From: Actibacterium lipolyticum
GTDB taxonomy: Bacteria > Pseudomonadota > Alphaproteobacteria > Rhodobacterales > Rhodobacteraceae
Direction of reading: 5' to 3'
Assembly (NCBI RefSeq): GCF_900184935.1
Contig: NZ_FXYE01000004.1
Location: 55,264 to 119,263 of the forward strand
Length of the DNA: 64,000 nt
A program made the translations under genes and the position numbers. The notes beneath the pieces were generated by a model, which was not told the origin of the DNA, made no database searches, and saw only the letters and a program-made list of their open reading frames with translations. This document shows, piece by piece, positions 1-9,366 of the stretch. Positions within the stretch are counted from its first letter, which is position 1. Each line of letters starts with the position of its first letter.

Positions 1-447
1 AACCTTGCGCTGGCGTGTGACATCGTGCTGGCGGGTGAAAGTGCCAAGTTCATTCAATCGTTTGCCAAGGTGGGCTTGATCCCCGACGCTGGAGGCAGCT
101 GGATGCTGACCCGGCTGTTGGGCGAAGCGCGGGCAAAGGCGCTTGCCCTGACTGCTGAACCGCTTGGCGCACAAAAAGCGGCGGATTGGGGTCTGATCTG
201 GAAAGCAGTGCCAGATGACGCGTTGATGGAGGAGGCGCGGGCCTTGGCGTCGCGCCTTTCAGTTGGCCCAACCGTGGGCCTTGGGCAAACCAAACAGCTT
301 ATTCAGGCGGCGGGGGGCGAACCCCTGGATACGCATTTGGAGCGGGAGGCCGCTGTGCAAAAGCTCTGTGGTGAAACACCGGATTACGCCGAAGGGGTAA
401 GCGCGTTTCTGGAAAAACGCGCGCCTGTGTTCACGGGGAAAGCGTGA
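1..447 (+). CDS. paaG: PaaG, epoxyphenylacetyl-CoA isomerase (5' truncated by window)
   Basis: This is the C-terminal ~148 residues of a crotonase-fold enzyme; the reading frame is open from base 1, so the start lies upstream of the window. PaaG isomerises the 1,2-epoxide of phenylacetyl-CoA to the seven-membered oxepin-CoA in aerobic phenylacetate degradation. Visible PaaG-type features are the FIQSFAKVGLIPDAGGSW stretch, an AxxWGLIWK segment, and the DYAEGVSAFLEKRAPVF C-terminus, where the E-G-V-x-A-F-x-x-K-R tail is standard for the enoyl-CoA hydratase family. The stop overlaps the paaI start (TGATG), so the two genes are translationally coupled. Placement directly before paaI and paaK favours PaaG over a generic enoyl-CoA hydratase. 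Confidence 0.9.
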   Translation, partial: NLALACDIVLAGESAKFIQSFAKVGLIPDAGGSWMLTRLLGEARAKALALTAEPLGAQKAADWGLIWKAVPDDALMEEARALASRLSVGPTVGLGQTKQLIQAAGGEPLDTHLEREAAVQKLCGETPDYAEGVSAFLEKRAPVFTGKA

Positions 448-878
448 TGGGGATTTCTGCAAAGGAACGCGCCGAACGCAGTGCCGAAGCGATGTGGCGT
501 GATGACGGGGCATCGCAATGGGTTGGGTTGGAATTACTGGGGGTGGACGAAGGGTTCGCGCGTATCGCACTCGTCGTTCAGGCGCATCACGCGAATGGCC
601 ACGGGATGTGCCACGGCGGCGTGATTTTCACCCTTGCCGACAGCGCGTTCGCCTTTGCCTGTAACAGCTACAATCAGGTGACCGTCGCCCAGCACAATTC
701 GATCACCTATATCGCGCCCGGCCGCGTCGGTGACAGGTTGATCGCCACGGCAACCGAAGTTTCGCGCACAGGGCGCAGCGGTATTTACGACGTGTCCGTC
801 CACGACCCCGAGGAAAAGCTTATTGCAAGCTTTCGTGGGCTTTCACGCACAATCGGCGGCGCTCTGTTCGAAGAGTAG
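447..878 (+). CDS. paaI: PaaI, hydroxyphenylacetyl-CoA thioesterase
   Basis: A 143-residue single hot-dog-fold thioesterase. The CHGGVIFTLADSAFAFACN segment is the PaaI signature; it holds the catalytic Asp of the family's HGG-x(6-8)-D helix. The enzyme hydrolyses dead-end CoA esters of the phenylacetate pathway and so recycles CoA. I chose the ATG at 447, which overlaps the paaG stop as TGATG, over the in-frame GTG three bases upstream. It is followed 18 bp later by paaK. Length is normal for the family. Confidence 0.9.
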   Translation: MGISAKERAERSAEAMWRDDGASQWVGLELLGVDEGFARIALVVQAHHANGHGMCHGGVIFTLADSAFAFACNSYNQVTVAQHNSITYIAPGRVGDRLIATATEVSRTGRSGIYDVSVHDPEEKLIASFRGLSRTIGGALFEE

Positions 879-896
879 GCCGGGAGGGAGGATAAG

Positions 897-2210
897 ATGA
901 AAGATTTGACGCCGCGAAAATCGGAACTGGACCCGATCGAAGTTGCTTCGAGGGATGAAATTCAAGCGCTCCAGCTTGAGCGCCTGAAATGGTCGTTGCG
1001 CCATGCGTATGAAAACGTGCCAATGTATAAAAAGCGGTTCGATGACGTTGGCGTCCACCCCGATGATCTGAAATCGCTGGCTGATCTGGCCAAGTTTCCC
1101 TTCACGGAAAAAAACGACTTGCGCGACAATTATCCGTTCGGCTTGTTTGCGGTGCCGCGCGATCAGATCGTGCGGTTGCACGCGTCATCGGGCACCACGG
1201 GCAAGGCGACAGTGGTGGGGTACACCCGAAACGACATCGACATGTTTGCCAACATGGTGGCGCGCAGCCTGCGTGCGTCGGGCATTCGCCCCGGCCAGAT
1301 GGTCCACAACGCCTATGGCTATGGCCTGTTTACCGGGGGGCTTGGCGCGCATTACGGCATCGAACGGCTTGGCGCGACGGTGGTGCCGGTTTCGGGGGGC
1401 ATGACCCCGCGCCAAGTGACCCTGATCGACGACTTCAAACCGGACGCGATCATGGTCACGCCGTCCTATATGCTGAACATCCTTGATGAGTTTCGGGCCC
1501 AAGGTGTGGACCCGCGCGAAAGCTCGTTGCAGGTGGGGGTGTTCGGGGCAGAGCCGTGGACCAACGCCATGCGCGCCGAGGTCGAAGAGGCGTTCGATAT
1601 GCACGCGGTCGATATCTATGGGCTAAGCGAAATCATGGGCCCCGGCGTCGCCAATGAATGCGTTGAAACCAAAGATGGCCTGCACATCTGGGAAGACCAT
1701 TTCTACCCCGAGGTGATAAACCCCGACACAGGCGAACCCGTTGCGGACGGCGAACAGGGTGAACTGGTGTTCACCACCCTGACCAAAGAAGGGCTGCCGA
1801 TGATCCGCTATCGTACCCGCGATCTGACCCGTTTGCTGCCCGGCACTGCGCGCAGCATGCGGCGGATGGAAAAGATCACCGGTCGGTGCGATGACATGAT
1901 CATCCTGCGGGGCGTCAACGTCTTTCCCACCCAGATCGAAGAGCAGCTTCTGTCTGTGCCCGGCCTTTCGCCTCATTTCCAGATAGAGCTGTTGCAGGCC
2001 GGGCGAATGGATGCGATGCGCGTCCACGTAGAGGCCACGCCCGCCGCCGCAGATGCCGAAAGCAGGGCCGCCGCCGCCGCGCGTTTGGCGCGCCAGATAA
2101 AAGAGACAGTGGGCATCAGCACGGAAATCATCGTGGCTGATCCGGGCGGCATCGCGCGCTCCGAAGGGAAGGCAAAGCGCGTTGTCGATAACAGGATGAA
2201 GGATGCGTAA
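897..2210 (+). CDS. paaK: PaaK, phenylacetate-CoA ligase
   Basis: A 437-residue cytosolic adenylate-forming enzyme that activates phenylacetate to phenylacetyl-CoA using ATP and CoA, the entry step of the pathway. The P-loop SSGTTGK lies at about residues 97-103. YGLSEIMGPG, RTRDLTR and the C-terminal hinge region around ILRGVNVFPTQIEE follow in the order expected for PaaK. Length is typical (430-440 aa). A strong ribosome-binding site (GGGAGGGA) precedes the ATG at 897. The stop overlaps the next gene's start by one base (TAATG), so paaK and the TetR regulator are co-translated. Confidence 0.95.
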   Translation: MKDLTPRKSELDPIEVASRDEIQALQLERLKWSLRHAYENVPMYKKRFDDVGVHPDDLKSLADLAKFPFTEKNDLRDNYPFGLFAVPRDQIVRLHASSGTTGKATVVGYTRNDIDMFANMVARSLRASGIRPGQMVHNAYGYGLFTGGLGAHYGIERLGATVVPVSGGMTPRQVTLIDDFKPDAIMVTPSYMLNILDEFRAQGVDPRESSLQVGVFGAEPWTNAMRAEVEEAFDMHAVDIYGLSEIMGPGVANECVETKDGLHIWEDHFYPEVINPDTGEPVADGEQGELVFTTLTKEGLPMIRYRTRDLTRLLPGTARSMRRMEKITGRCDDMIILRGVNVFPTQIEEQLLSVPGLSPHFQIELLQAGRMDAMRVHVEATPAAADAESRAAAAARLARQIKETVGISTEIIVADPGGIARSEGKAKRVVDNRMKDA

Positions 2211-2806
2211 TGGCCCGCAAAATTGCGCCAGATTATAACGCAAAACGCGCGCTTATTCTTAAGACCGCCGCACAGGTGTTTGCCGAACACGGGTACGACC
2301 GGGCCTCGCTTAACCAGTTGGCGGGTGCGTGCGATATTTCTAAGGCGAATATCTATCACTATTACGGCAGCAAAGAGGATATCCTGTTTGCCATCCTCGA
2401 TGGCTATCTGATGGCGCTGCGCGATCGGATTTGCGGGCTGAACATCGCCACGCTTTCCGCGCCCGACCAGCTAAGGGCCACCGTGTCCGAGGTGCTGTTG
2501 GCCTATCAGGGGGCCGATCATGAACACCGGCTTCAGACGATGGCATTAGACGCGCTACCAGCCGACCGTCAGGACATTTTGCGCGGCTATCAGCGTGATT
2601 TGATCCGGCACCTTTCCCGGATCATGCGCACCGTCGCGCCCGAGGTGTTCGGCACCGACGCGGCCAAGCTTCGCTCTGCCACGATGTCAGTTTTCGGGAT
2701 GATGAACTGGTTTTACATGTGGAACCGTAGTGCCGACGAAAAGGCCCGGATGGACTATGCCAAACTGGTTAGCAACATGGTGCTGGACGGCGTGCAAGGG
2801 TTGTAA
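2210..2806 (+). CDS. paaR: TetR-family regulator, probable PaaR
   Basis: A 198-residue TetR-type repressor. The N-terminal helix-turn-helix (about residues 25-48, with DISKANIYHYYGSKEDIL) is canonical, and the C-terminal ligand domain is helical with a Trp-rich segment. It lies at the end of paaGIK with a one-base overlap. In Thermus, Corynebacterium and many proteobacteria, TetR-type PaaR represses paa genes and is released by phenylacetyl-CoA; that role is inferred here from position. A likely target is the 11-bp-arm inverted repeat upstream of paaA. The gene converges on paaE with a 2-bp gap and no visible terminator. Confidence 0.85.
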   Translation: MARKIAPDYNAKRALILKTAAQVFAEHGYDRASLNQLAGACDISKANIYHYYGSKEDILFAILDGYLMALRDRICGLNIATLSAPDQLRATVSEVLLAYQGADHEHRLQTMALDALPADRQDILRGYQRDLIRHLSRIMRTVAPEVFGTDAAKLRSATMSVFGMMNWFYMWNRSADEKARMDYAKLVSNMVLDGVQGL

Positions 2807-2808
2807 CC

Positions 2809-3876
2809 CTATTGGTCATAGTCCAGCACGATCTTGTCGCTGATCGGATAACATTGGCAGGTCAGCACATATCCGCGCGCGACCTCGTAATCCTCTAGGG
2901 CGTGGTTTGCCATCATCTCTACCTCTCCTTCGATAACCTTGGCACGGCAGGTAGAACAGACACCCGCCTTGCAGGCGAACGGTGCGTCGATGTCGTTGGC
3001 CAATGCGGCCTCTAACACGGTGCTGTCTTTTGGCATGGCGAAGCTACGGCTTGCCCCGTCCAGCTTGATGCGGGCCAGTGTTTCGTGCGTGCCGTCGGCT
3101 TCGGTAAGCGCGACAGCGGGGCGTGCGGCGCGGCCCGGTTGGTTGCTTGCGAACAGCTCAAACTTGATCTGATCTTTGGCCATCCCATGATCGACCAGCG
3201 CATCAGCAATGCCCAACATCATCGGTTCCGGCCCACAAATGAACGCCGTGTCGATTGTGGAAACATCGATCCATTGCTTGAACAGCTGGCCGCATTTTTC
3301 GGTATCCACGCGCCCGGTGAAAAGGTCGATGTCCTGACTGTCAGATTCCAACACGTGAATGACGGCAAGGCGGCCCATATAGGTGTTTTTCAGATCCTCA
3401 AGCTCTTCGCGGAACATGATCGAATTCACCGCGCGGTTGGCATAGACTAGCGTGAACCGCGATTTTGGTTCACGCGTCAAAACCGTGCGCAGGATCGAAA
3501 GCACCGGCGTGATGCCCGACCCACCCGCAAAGCCGACATAGTGATGGGTGGCCAAAGGCGTTATGGGCGTGTGGAAATTGCCCATCGGCGGCATCGCCTC
3601 AAGCGTATCGCCGGGTTTCAGGTTGTCGTTCGCCCATGTCGAAAACGCGCCGCCATCAACCTTTTTGATACCAACCTGCAGCACGCCGTCATCCAGCCCC
3701 GAACAGATGGAATAAGAGCGGCGCAGCTCTTCGCCATCGAAATCTTTGCGAAAGGTAAGGTATTGGCCCTGCAAAAAGTCGAAATCAGCGCCAGCCGGGG
3801 GCGCAAGCGTCACGACCACAGCATCACGAATGGTTTTTTGCACGTCGGTCACGGTCAGCGGGTGGAAACGGGCCAT
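2809..3876 (-). CDS. paaE: PaaE, phenylacetyl-CoA epoxidase reductase subunit
   Basis: A 355-residue flavoprotein reductase that passes electrons from NAD(P)H to the PaaABC(D) epoxidase. The order is an FAD-binding domain (RRSYSICS, about 55-62), an NAD-binding domain (GGSGITPVLSIL, then CGPEPMM), and a C-terminal plant-type [2Fe-2S] ferredoxin. Three of its Cys ligands are in CKAGVCSTC and a fourth is in the LTCQCYP segment. Length matches the family. An excellent ribosome-binding site (AAGGAGG) precedes the ATG at 3876. It is the last gene of the paaABCDE operon. Confidence 0.95.
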   Translation of the reverse strand: MARFHPLTVTDVQKTIRDAVVVTLAPPAGADFDFLQGQYLTFRKDFDGEELRRSYSICSGLDDGVLQVGIKKVDGGAFSTWANDNLKPGDTLEAMPPMGNFHTPITPLATHHYVGFAGGSGITPVLSILRTVLTREPKSRFTLVYANRAVNSIMFREELEDLKNTYMGRLAVIHVLESDSQDIDLFTGRVDTEKCGQLFKQWIDVSTIDTAFICGPEPMMLGIADALVDHGMAKDQIKFELFASNQPGRAARPAVALTEADGTHETLARIKLDGASRSFAMPKDSTVLEAALANDIDAPFACKAGVCSTCRAKVIEGEVEMMANHALEDYEVARGYVLTCQCYPISDKIVLDYDQ

Positions 3877-3885
3877 TGTGCCTCC

Positions 3886-4347
3886 TTAGATGCACTTGAA
3901 ATAGTCGAAGGGTTCCAGGCAGGTCTTGCAGCGCCAATGCGCCTTGCAGGGGGTTGATCCGAACTGGCTGATGCGTTCGACATCGGCGTCGCCGCAATGC
4001 GGGCACGCGGTCGGCCCGCCTGCGGGTTGCGGTGGGGCGATGCCGTAATCCGTTAGCCGCGCCCGCCCTTTGTCGCTAAGCCAGTCGGTTGTCCACGGCG
4101 GTGAAAGCTGACGCTTTAGCGTGATCTTGTCGATGCCGCGCGCGCGCAGGGCGGTTTCGACATCAAGGTTGATAATGCTGGTCGCGGGGCACCCGGAATA
4201 GGTGGGCGTCAGGGCGACCTCTAACACGTCACCATTCCAGGCCACATCGCGAACGATGCCAAGGTCGACGACCGAAATCACCGGGATTTCCGGGTCGGGA
4301 ACTTGGTCTAGCCATCGCCAGATCGTGGGGATATCGGGGCGGGTCAT
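3886..4347 (-). CDS. paaD: PaaD, metal-sulfur cluster assembly factor of the epoxidase
   Basis: A 153-residue protein with an N-terminal MIP18/DUF59 domain (DPEIPVISVVDLGIVRDV) and a C-terminal zinc-ribbon-like segment with four to five Cys (CPHCGDAD, then CKAHWRCKTC). PaaD is required for activity of the ring-epoxidase complex, probably in maturing its iron or Fe-S centres; the exact chemistry is less certain than for the other subunits. The stop of paaC lies one base upstream of this ATG. Length and tail (PFDYFKCI) are typical of PaaD/PaaJ. Confidence 0.94.
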   Translation of the reverse strand: MTRPDIPTIWRWLDQVPDPEIPVISVVDLGIVRDVAWNGDVLEVALTPTYSGCPATSIINLDVETALRARGIDKITLKRQLSPPWTTDWLSDKGRARLTDYGIAPPQPAGGPTACPHCGDADVERISQFGSTPCKAHWRCKTCLEPFDYFKCI

Positions 4348-4348
4348 G

Positions 4349-5104
4349 TCACCACGTCGCGCCGGGATACGCCCGTTGCAGCCACTGCATCTGGGCCAGC
4401 ATATGCCCCAGATGTTCTGTGTGCTGTCGGCCGGTTTTGCCGCCTTGATGGGCGAATTGGCTTTCGGGTAGGGTCAGCGTGGCGTCGGCCATCACCTGAT
4501 CAACCTTGCGCTGCCATTCGGCGCGCAGGCTGGCCGGGTCGGGCGCGATACCTGCGGCGGCCATGGCGTTGTCCACGTCATCGGCTGCGAACATCTCGCC
4601 AGCGAAGGGCCACAACAGGTCCACGGCGCTTTGCATCCGTTGGTGGCTTTCGTCGGTGCCATCGCCAAGCGCGATCACCAGATCGGCCGAGCGTTCAAGG
4701 TGATACGCCGCCTCTTTCACCGACTTGGCCGCAATTTCGGCCACGCGCGCGTCGGATGAGGCTTGAAGCCGGGTCAGAAGTAGGACGTGGAACGCATCAA
4801 AAAAGAACTGTCGTGTGATGGTGTGACCGAAATCCAGATTGGGGCGTTCCAGCATCAGAAGGTTTCGAAAATCCCAGACGTCGCGCAAAAAGGCCAGATC
4901 ATCGGCGGTGCGCCCCGCGCCCTCTACCTCGGCGGCATAGCCAAGCCACATTTGGGTCTGGCCGATCAGATCAAGCGCAGTGTTGGCCAGTGCGATGTCT
5001 TCCTCCAGCCCCGGCGCTTGGCCGCACCATTCTGAAATGCGGTGGCCCAGCACCAGCGTGTTGTCACCCATGCGCAGCAGGAATTGAAACAAGCCGTCCG
5101 ACAT
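4349..5104 (-). CDS. paaC: PaaC, structural subunit of phenylacetyl-CoA epoxidase
   Basis: A 251-residue ferritin-like helical protein that pairs with PaaA as the non-catalytic scaffold of the di-iron epoxidase. The DNTLVLGHRISEWCG, DLIGQTQMWLGYA and FLRDVWDFRNLLMLE segments are typical. The ATG at 5104 overlaps the paaB stop as TGATG; a GTG one codon upstream is possible but less likely. It sits between paaB and paaD in the canonical order. Confidence 0.95.
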   Translation of the reverse strand: MSDGLFQFLLRMGDNTLVLGHRISEWCGQAPGLEEDIALANTALDLIGQTQMWLGYAAEVEGAGRTADDLAFLRDVWDFRNLLMLERPNLDFGHTITRQFFFDAFHVLLLTRLQASSDARVAEIAAKSVKEAAYHLERSADLVIALGDGTDESHQRMQSAVDLLWPFAGEMFAADDVDNAMAAAGIAPDPASLRAEWQRKVDQVMADATLTLPESQFAHQGGKTGRQHTEHLGHMLAQMQWLQRAYPGATW

Positions 5105-5394
5105 CACATCGACCCTATTTCATCGGGAATGTCGAAAAACGTCGGGTGGCGATAGACCTTGGAATTGGCGGGCTCAAACAACGGGCCTTTGTCGCCCGGT
5201 GCTGATGCGGTGATCTGCGCGGCCTCGACCACCCAGATGGAAACACCCTCGTTCCGGCGGGTGTAAACGTCGCGCGCATTTTTCAGGGCGGCTTCGGCAT
5301 CGGCGGCATGCAGGCTTCCGACATGGCGGTGCGACAGGCCATGCTGGCCGCGAATAAACACTTCCCACAGGGGGAGTTCAGGTGCGTTGCTCAT
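5104..5394 (-). CDS. paaB: PaaB, phenylacetyl-CoA epoxidase subunit
   Basis: A 96-residue protein of the size usual for PaaB, the small subunit bridging PaaAC heterodimers. The [20 protein letters not shown] opening and [18 protein letters not shown] core are characteristic. The start is set at 5394, where ATG overlaps the paaA stop (ATGA); a longer open frame upstream lies inside paaA and lacks PaaB character. The stop overlaps the paaC start, so the operon is tightly coupled. Confidence 0.95.
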   Translation of the reverse strand: MSNAPELPLWEVFIRGQHGLSHRHVGSLHAADAEAALKNARDVYTRRNEGVSIWVVEAAQITASAPGDKGPLFEPANSKVYRHPTFFDIPDEIGSM

Positions 5395-6383
5395 TGTGCT
5401 GCGATCCCTTGAGATTTGCGTTTGGCGGCATGGGCCAGCATCCCGTCGCGCACCCATGCACCATCATCCCACGCTTGTTTGCGGGTGTTCAGCCGTTCGG
5501 TGTTGCACGGGCCATTGCCGCTGATCACGTCAAAGAATTCATCCCAATTCGGTTCAGAAAAATCATATTGGCCGGTTTCATCATTCCAGCGCAGATCGGG
5601 GTCGGGGACTGTCAGCCCAAGGTATTCAGCCTGTGGAACGGTTTGATCGACGAACTTCTGGCGCAGTTCGTCGTTGGTGTTCATCTTGATCCGCCACGCC
5701 ATGGATTGCGCCGAATGAACGCTGTCTTTGTCGGACGGGCCAAACATCATAAGCGAGGGGAACCAGAACCGGTTCAGCGCGTCCTGCGCCATCTTTTTCT
5801 GCGCGTCTGTGCCGTTTGCCATCTTCATCATGATGTCAAAGCCCTGACGCTGGTGAAACGATTCCTCTTTGCAGATACGCACCATCGCGCGGGCATAAGG
5901 GCCGTACGATGTGCGCTGCAACGGTACCTGGTTCATGATCGCGGCGCCGTCCACCAACCAGCCAACCGCGCCCATATCGGCCCATGTCAGGGTCGGATAG
6001 TTGAAGATGGAGGAGTATTTCATCTTTCCATCAAGCAGCATCCGGGTCAGTTCATCGCGCGACACGCCAAGGGTTTCGGCGGCGCAATACAGATAGAGGC
6101 CATGCCCGGCCTCATCCTGCACCTTGGCCAGCAAAATGGCCTTACGTTCCAACGTGGGCGCGCGGGTGATCCAGTTGCCTTCGGGCAGTTGGCCAACGAT
6201 TTCGGAATGGGCGTGTTGGCCGATCTGGCGGATCAGGTTCTTGCGATACCCGTCGGGCATCCAATCTTTGGGCTCAATCTTATCGCCCGCGTCGATGCGT
6301 TCCTGAAAGGCACGTTCTTGCGGGTCCATCTCGTCCAACGGTTTAACCCCGTGGCCTGTGGATTTTACCATCTGCGCGTACAT
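5391..6383 (-). CDS. paaA: PaaA, catalytic subunit of phenylacetyl-CoA 1,2-epoxidase
   Basis: A 330-residue ferritin-like di-iron oxygenase subunit. It epoxidises the aromatic ring of phenylacetyl-CoA with O2. Metal-ligand-bearing helices include [11 protein letters not shown] and [14 protein letters not shown]. The start at 6383 follows a GGGAGGGG ribosome-binding site and gives the usual MYAQMV N-terminus; the frame stays open 54 bp further, but that part includes the ribosome-binding site. It is the first gene of paaABCDE. Expression is probably controlled from the region containing the long inverted repeat at 6443-6483. Confidence 0.96.
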   Translation of the reverse strand: MYAQMVKSTGHGVKPLDEMDPQERAFQERIDAGDKIEPKDWMPDGYRKNLIRQIGQHAHSEIVGQLPEGNWITRAPTLERKAILLAKVQDEAGHGLYLYCAAETLGVSRDELTRMLLDGKMKYSSIFNYPTLTWADMGAVGWLVDGAAIMNQVPLQRTSYGPYARAMVRICKEESFHQRQGFDIMMKMANGTDAQKKMAQDALNRFWFPSLMMFGPSDKDSVHSAQSMAWRIKMNTNDELRQKFVDQTVPQAEYLGLTVPDPDLRWNDETGQYDFSEPNWDEFFDVISGNGPCNTERLNTRKQAWDDGAWVRDGMLAHAAKRKSQGIAAQ

Positions 6384-6442
6384 GCTGCCCCTCCCGATTG
6401 GATGCCCAATATTAGGGGAGGGGGTCGTTCCGCGCAATTAAA

Positions 6443-6483
6443 ATGTTACATGGCACGCCAATATGGCAATTACCATGTAACAT
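6443..6483. promoter_or_regulatory. Inverted repeat upstream of paaA, candidate PaaR operator
   Basis: ATGTTACATGG (6443-6453) and CCATGTAACAT (6473-6483) form perfect 11-bp arms around a 19-bp spacer. The adjacent AACATATGTT and a further ACTAACATG provide additional half-site-like copies. It lies 60-100 bp upstream of the paaA start, in the only promoter region of the paaABCDE operon. An operator role for the TetR regulator is inferred. Confidence 0.6.
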
Positions 6484-6515
6484 ATGTTTACTAACATGCC
6501 GCGCGGTTTTGATCC

Positions 6516-7169
6516 TTACAGGATGGACTGGCCTGTCGCGGCCCAGTCTTTCGCGAACTGATCCAAGCCCTTGTCCGTCAGAACGTGGTTGGCCAAGCCT
6601 TTGATGACACTGGGCGGAATCGTTGCGACATCCGCGCCCGCGATCGCGGACTCCTTCACATGATTTGCCGACCGGATAGATGCGGCAAGGATTTCTGTTG
6701 TGAAGCCGTAATTGTCGTAAATCGCGCGGATGTCGGCGATCAGCTCCATCCCATCAATGTTCAGATCATCCAACCGACCGACGAAGGGCGAAATATAAGT
6801 TGCGCCCGCCTTGGCCGCCAAAAGAGCCTGATTGGCGGAAAAACACAGCGTTACGTTGGTCTTGATTCCTTTGGCATTGAAGTAGCGGCAGGCCTTTAGC
6901 CCATCAAGGGTCAGCGGCAATTTCACCACGACGTTATCTGCGATGGCCGCAAGATGTTCGCCTTCGGCGATCATCCCGTCATAGGTCATCGATGCGACTT
7001 CGGCCGAAACCGGGCCATCAACCAAGCCGCAGATTTCGGCGACAACTTCTTTGAAATCACGGCCCGACTTGGCGATCAACGAGGGGTTGGTGGTTACACC
7101 ATCCAACAGCCCATAGTCGTTCAACTCTTTGATGTCTTCGATGATTGCCGTGTCTACGAAGAATTTCAT
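6516..7169 (-). CDS. tal: Transaldolase (short subfamily)
   Basis: A 217-residue transaldolase of the small, fructose-6-phosphate-aldolase-like subfamily. [17 protein letters not shown] and the [13 protein letters not shown] loop match the family, and [16 protein letters not shown] carries the Schiff-base lysine. It exchanges dihydroxyacetone units between sugar phosphates in the non-oxidative pentose phosphate pathway. A perfect AAGGAG ribosome-binding site precedes the ATG. It lies 10 bp downstream of transketolase, so the two form an operon. Distinguishing transaldolase from fructose-6-phosphate aldolase would need active-site comparison. Confidence 0.9.
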   Translation of the reverse strand: MKFFVDTAIIEDIKELNDYGLLDGVTTNPSLIAKSGRDFKEVVAEICGLVDGPVSAEVASMTYDGMIAEGEHLAAIADNVVVKLPLTLDGLKACRYFNAKGIKTNVTLCFSANQALLAAKAGATYISPFVGRLDDLNIDGMELIADIRAIYDNYGFTTEILAASIRSANHVKESAIAGADVATIPPSVIKGLANHVLTDKGLDQFAKDWAATGQSIL

Positions 7170-7179
7170 ATTCGTCTCC

Positions 7180-9210
7180 TTACGTGTTCGTCAGTGTTTT
7201 TACGCGTGCGATGATGGCGTCTTTGGTGATGCCGAAATGCTGATACAGCGCGTCAGCCGGGCCAGAGGCGCCAAAGCCGGTCATCCCGATAACGTCGTCT
7301 TCGGTATCTACGTAGCGGGTCCAGCCGAATTTCCCGGCGGCCTCGATCGCGATACGAGGGGCCGATCCAAGAACTTCAGCGCGGTACGCGAAATCCTGAG
7401 CGTCAAACAATTCCCAGGTGGGCATCGAAACAACCGCGACGCCCAGACCCTGTTCGTTTAGGTCCTGCGCGGCTTCGACGGCAAGCGACACCTCTGTGCC
7501 CGTCGCCAAAAGCGTGATGTCACGCGACGCGCCGAAGGATTTGATGACATAGCCACCCTTGGCAGACAGGTTCTTATCCCCGCGTTCGGTGCGCAGTTGC
7601 GGCACCCCTTGACGCGACAGAGCCAAGAGAGATGGCGTTTTGCGGGACCGAATGGCGATATCCCAGCATTCTAGTGTTTCCATCGCATCGGCCGGGCGGA
7701 ATACGTTCAGGTTTGGGATGGCCCTGAGAGAGGCCAAGTGTTCCACCGGCTGGTGCGTTGGGCCATCTTCGCCAAGTCCGATACTGTCATGTGTCATCAC
7801 ATAAATCGCGCCGACCTCCATCAAGGCAGACAAGCGGATCGCGTTGCGAGCATAATCGGAAAAGACAAGGAAAGTGCCACCATAGGGGATCAAACCGCCA
7901 TGGGTACACATGCCGTTCATCGCGGCGGCCATTGCAAATTCCCGCACGCCATAGCCGATGTAACGGCCCGGTTTTTGCGCGGTGAACTGGGTGTCGACCG
8001 CATCAACGCGGGTCAGGTTCGACCCGGTCAAATCCGCCGAACCGCCGATCAGTTCTGGTAAGCAGGGTGCCAATGCATCCAACGCCAGCTGGCTGGCCTT
8101 ACGTGTTGCAACTTTTTGGGGGGCATCGAAAAGGGTTTGGCGGGCGCGTTGTACCGCGGCGTCATACCCTTCGGGCAAGTCGCCCGCCAAACGCCGCGCA
8201 AATTCATCGCGCTGTGTGCTGGGCAGTGCATCAAAGCGGCCTTCCCAAGCCTGCCGGTCGCTGGTCCCTTTCGCGCCTATTTGATGCCATTCCAAAGCCA
8301 GCTCGGCAGGGATCTCAAACGGGTCGGCGCTCCAGCCTAAGATGGCTTTCGCCTTGGCAGCTTCGTCTTCGCCCAAGGGGGAGCCATGCGAACTGGCGGT
8401 GCCAGATTTTGTGGGTGCGCCGAACCCGATGACGGTCTTTATTGCGATCAGTGACGGTTTCGACCCCTCGTTGCGGGCTGCGGCCAGGGCTGCATCAATC
8501 GCATCCGCATCATGGCCATCCACGGCTTGCACATGCCAACCACAGGCGGCCAGCCGTGCTGGAACGTCTTCCGAGAATGAAACCGATGTCGGGCCATCAA
8601 TGGTGATTTCGTTGTCGTCATACAGCGCAATCAACTTGCCCAGCCCAAGGTGCCCGGCCAGCGAAATCGCCTCTTGGCCCAAGCCTTCTTGAAGACAGCC
8701 GTCGCCCAAAAACACATAGGTTCTGTGATTAACAATATCGCCGCCAAAATCTGCGGCCAGCGCCTTTTCGGCAATGGCCATACCCACAGCGTTGGCGATG
8801 CCCTGACCCAGTGGCCCTGTTGTGGTTTCAATGCCTTGCGCATGCCCAAATTCTGGGTGGCCCGCAGTTTTTGCGCCGAGTTGGCGGAAATTCTTGATCT
8901 GCTCGCGTGTCATGTCTTCGTAACCCGACAGGTGCAGCAACGCGTACAACAGCATGGATGCGTGCCCGTTCGATAGAACCAAACGGTCACGGTTGGGCCA
9001 GTCGGGGTTGGTAGCATCGAATTTCAGGTGATTGCGGAAAAGCACCGTCGCGGCATCCGCCATGCCCATTGGCGCACCGGGGTGACCAGAGTTGGCGGCC
9101 TGAACGGCATCAATGGCCAAAGCACGGATGCAGTTCGCAAGCGCAAAGTTCGTTGGGTCGATCGCTGCTTTTTCGGCGACGAAGGCGGCATGGGGTGAAG
9201 GTTTTGACAT
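7180..9210 (-). CDS. tkt: Transketolase
   Basis: A full-length 676-residue thiamine-diphosphate enzyme of the non-oxidative pentose phosphate pathway. The N-terminal SGHPGAPMG and the TPP-binding [13 protein letters not shown]...DDNEITIDG motif are present. The Pyr domain has [19 protein letters not shown], and the C-terminal domain is complete. The ribosome-binding site AGAGGAG precedes the ATG at 9210. The operon with transaldolase and the divergent DeoR regulator suggest inducible sugar use rather than a purely housekeeping copy. A second, split transketolase lies at 31.8-33.7 kb. Confidence 0.95.
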   Translation of the reverse strand: MSKPSPHAAFVAEKAAIDPTNFALANCIRALAIDAVQAANSGHPGAPMGMADAATVLFRNHLKFDATNPDWPNRDRLVLSNGHASMLLYALLHLSGYEDMTREQIKNFRQLGAKTAGHPEFGHAQGIETTTGPLGQGIANAVGMAIAEKALAADFGGDIVNHRTYVFLGDGCLQEGLGQEAISLAGHLGLGKLIALYDDNEITIDGPTSVSFSEDVPARLAACGWHVQAVDGHDADAIDAALAAARNEGSKPSLIAIKTVIGFGAPTKSGTASSHGSPLGEDEAAKAKAILGWSADPFEIPAELALEWHQIGAKGTSDRQAWEGRFDALPSTQRDEFARRLAGDLPEGYDAAVQRARQTLFDAPQKVATRKASQLALDALAPCLPELIGGSADLTGSNLTRVDAVDTQFTAQKPGRYIGYGVREFAMAAAMNGMCTHGGLIPYGGTFLVFSDYARNAIRLSALMEVGAIYVMTHDSIGLGEDGPTHQPVEHLASLRAIPNLNVFRPADAMETLECWDIAIRSRKTPSLLALSRQGVPQLRTERGDKNLSAKGGYVIKSFGASRDITLLATGTEVSLAVEAAQDLNEQGLGVAVVSMPTWELFDAQDFAYRAEVLGSAPRIAIEAAGKFGWTRYVDTEDDVIGMTGFGASGPADALYQHFGITKDAIIARVKTLTNT

Positions 9211-9235
9211 CTCATCTCCTCTTGTTGCCTTTCGA

Positions 9236-9243
9236 TAGCGCTA
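9236..9243. promoter_or_regulatory. TAGCGCTA palindrome upstream of tkt
   Basis: A perfect 8-bp palindrome with a central CpG, 26 bp upstream of the tkt start, in the divergent tkt/deoR region. Such CpG-centred sites are typical cores of LacI-family operators. The TAACAA repeats next to it (about 9256-9275) could instead serve the adjacent DeoR protein. Which regulator binds is unknown. Confidence 0.35.
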
Positions 9244-9366
9244 CCAGCGCACTTATAACAAGAAAAAATAACAAAAACACACAATAGATGTTGATATGTG
9301 TTGTGGAATGTTAGAATGAAATTGGCCATTGTGCGCTCAACACAGACGGACCGAAGGGAATTTGGC

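Noticed and set aside
5382..6494. Long plus-strand open frame (370 codons) opposite paaA
   Set aside because: Its codons mirror paaA, it has no recognisable domain or ribosome-binding site, and such antisense frames are common in GC-rich DNA.
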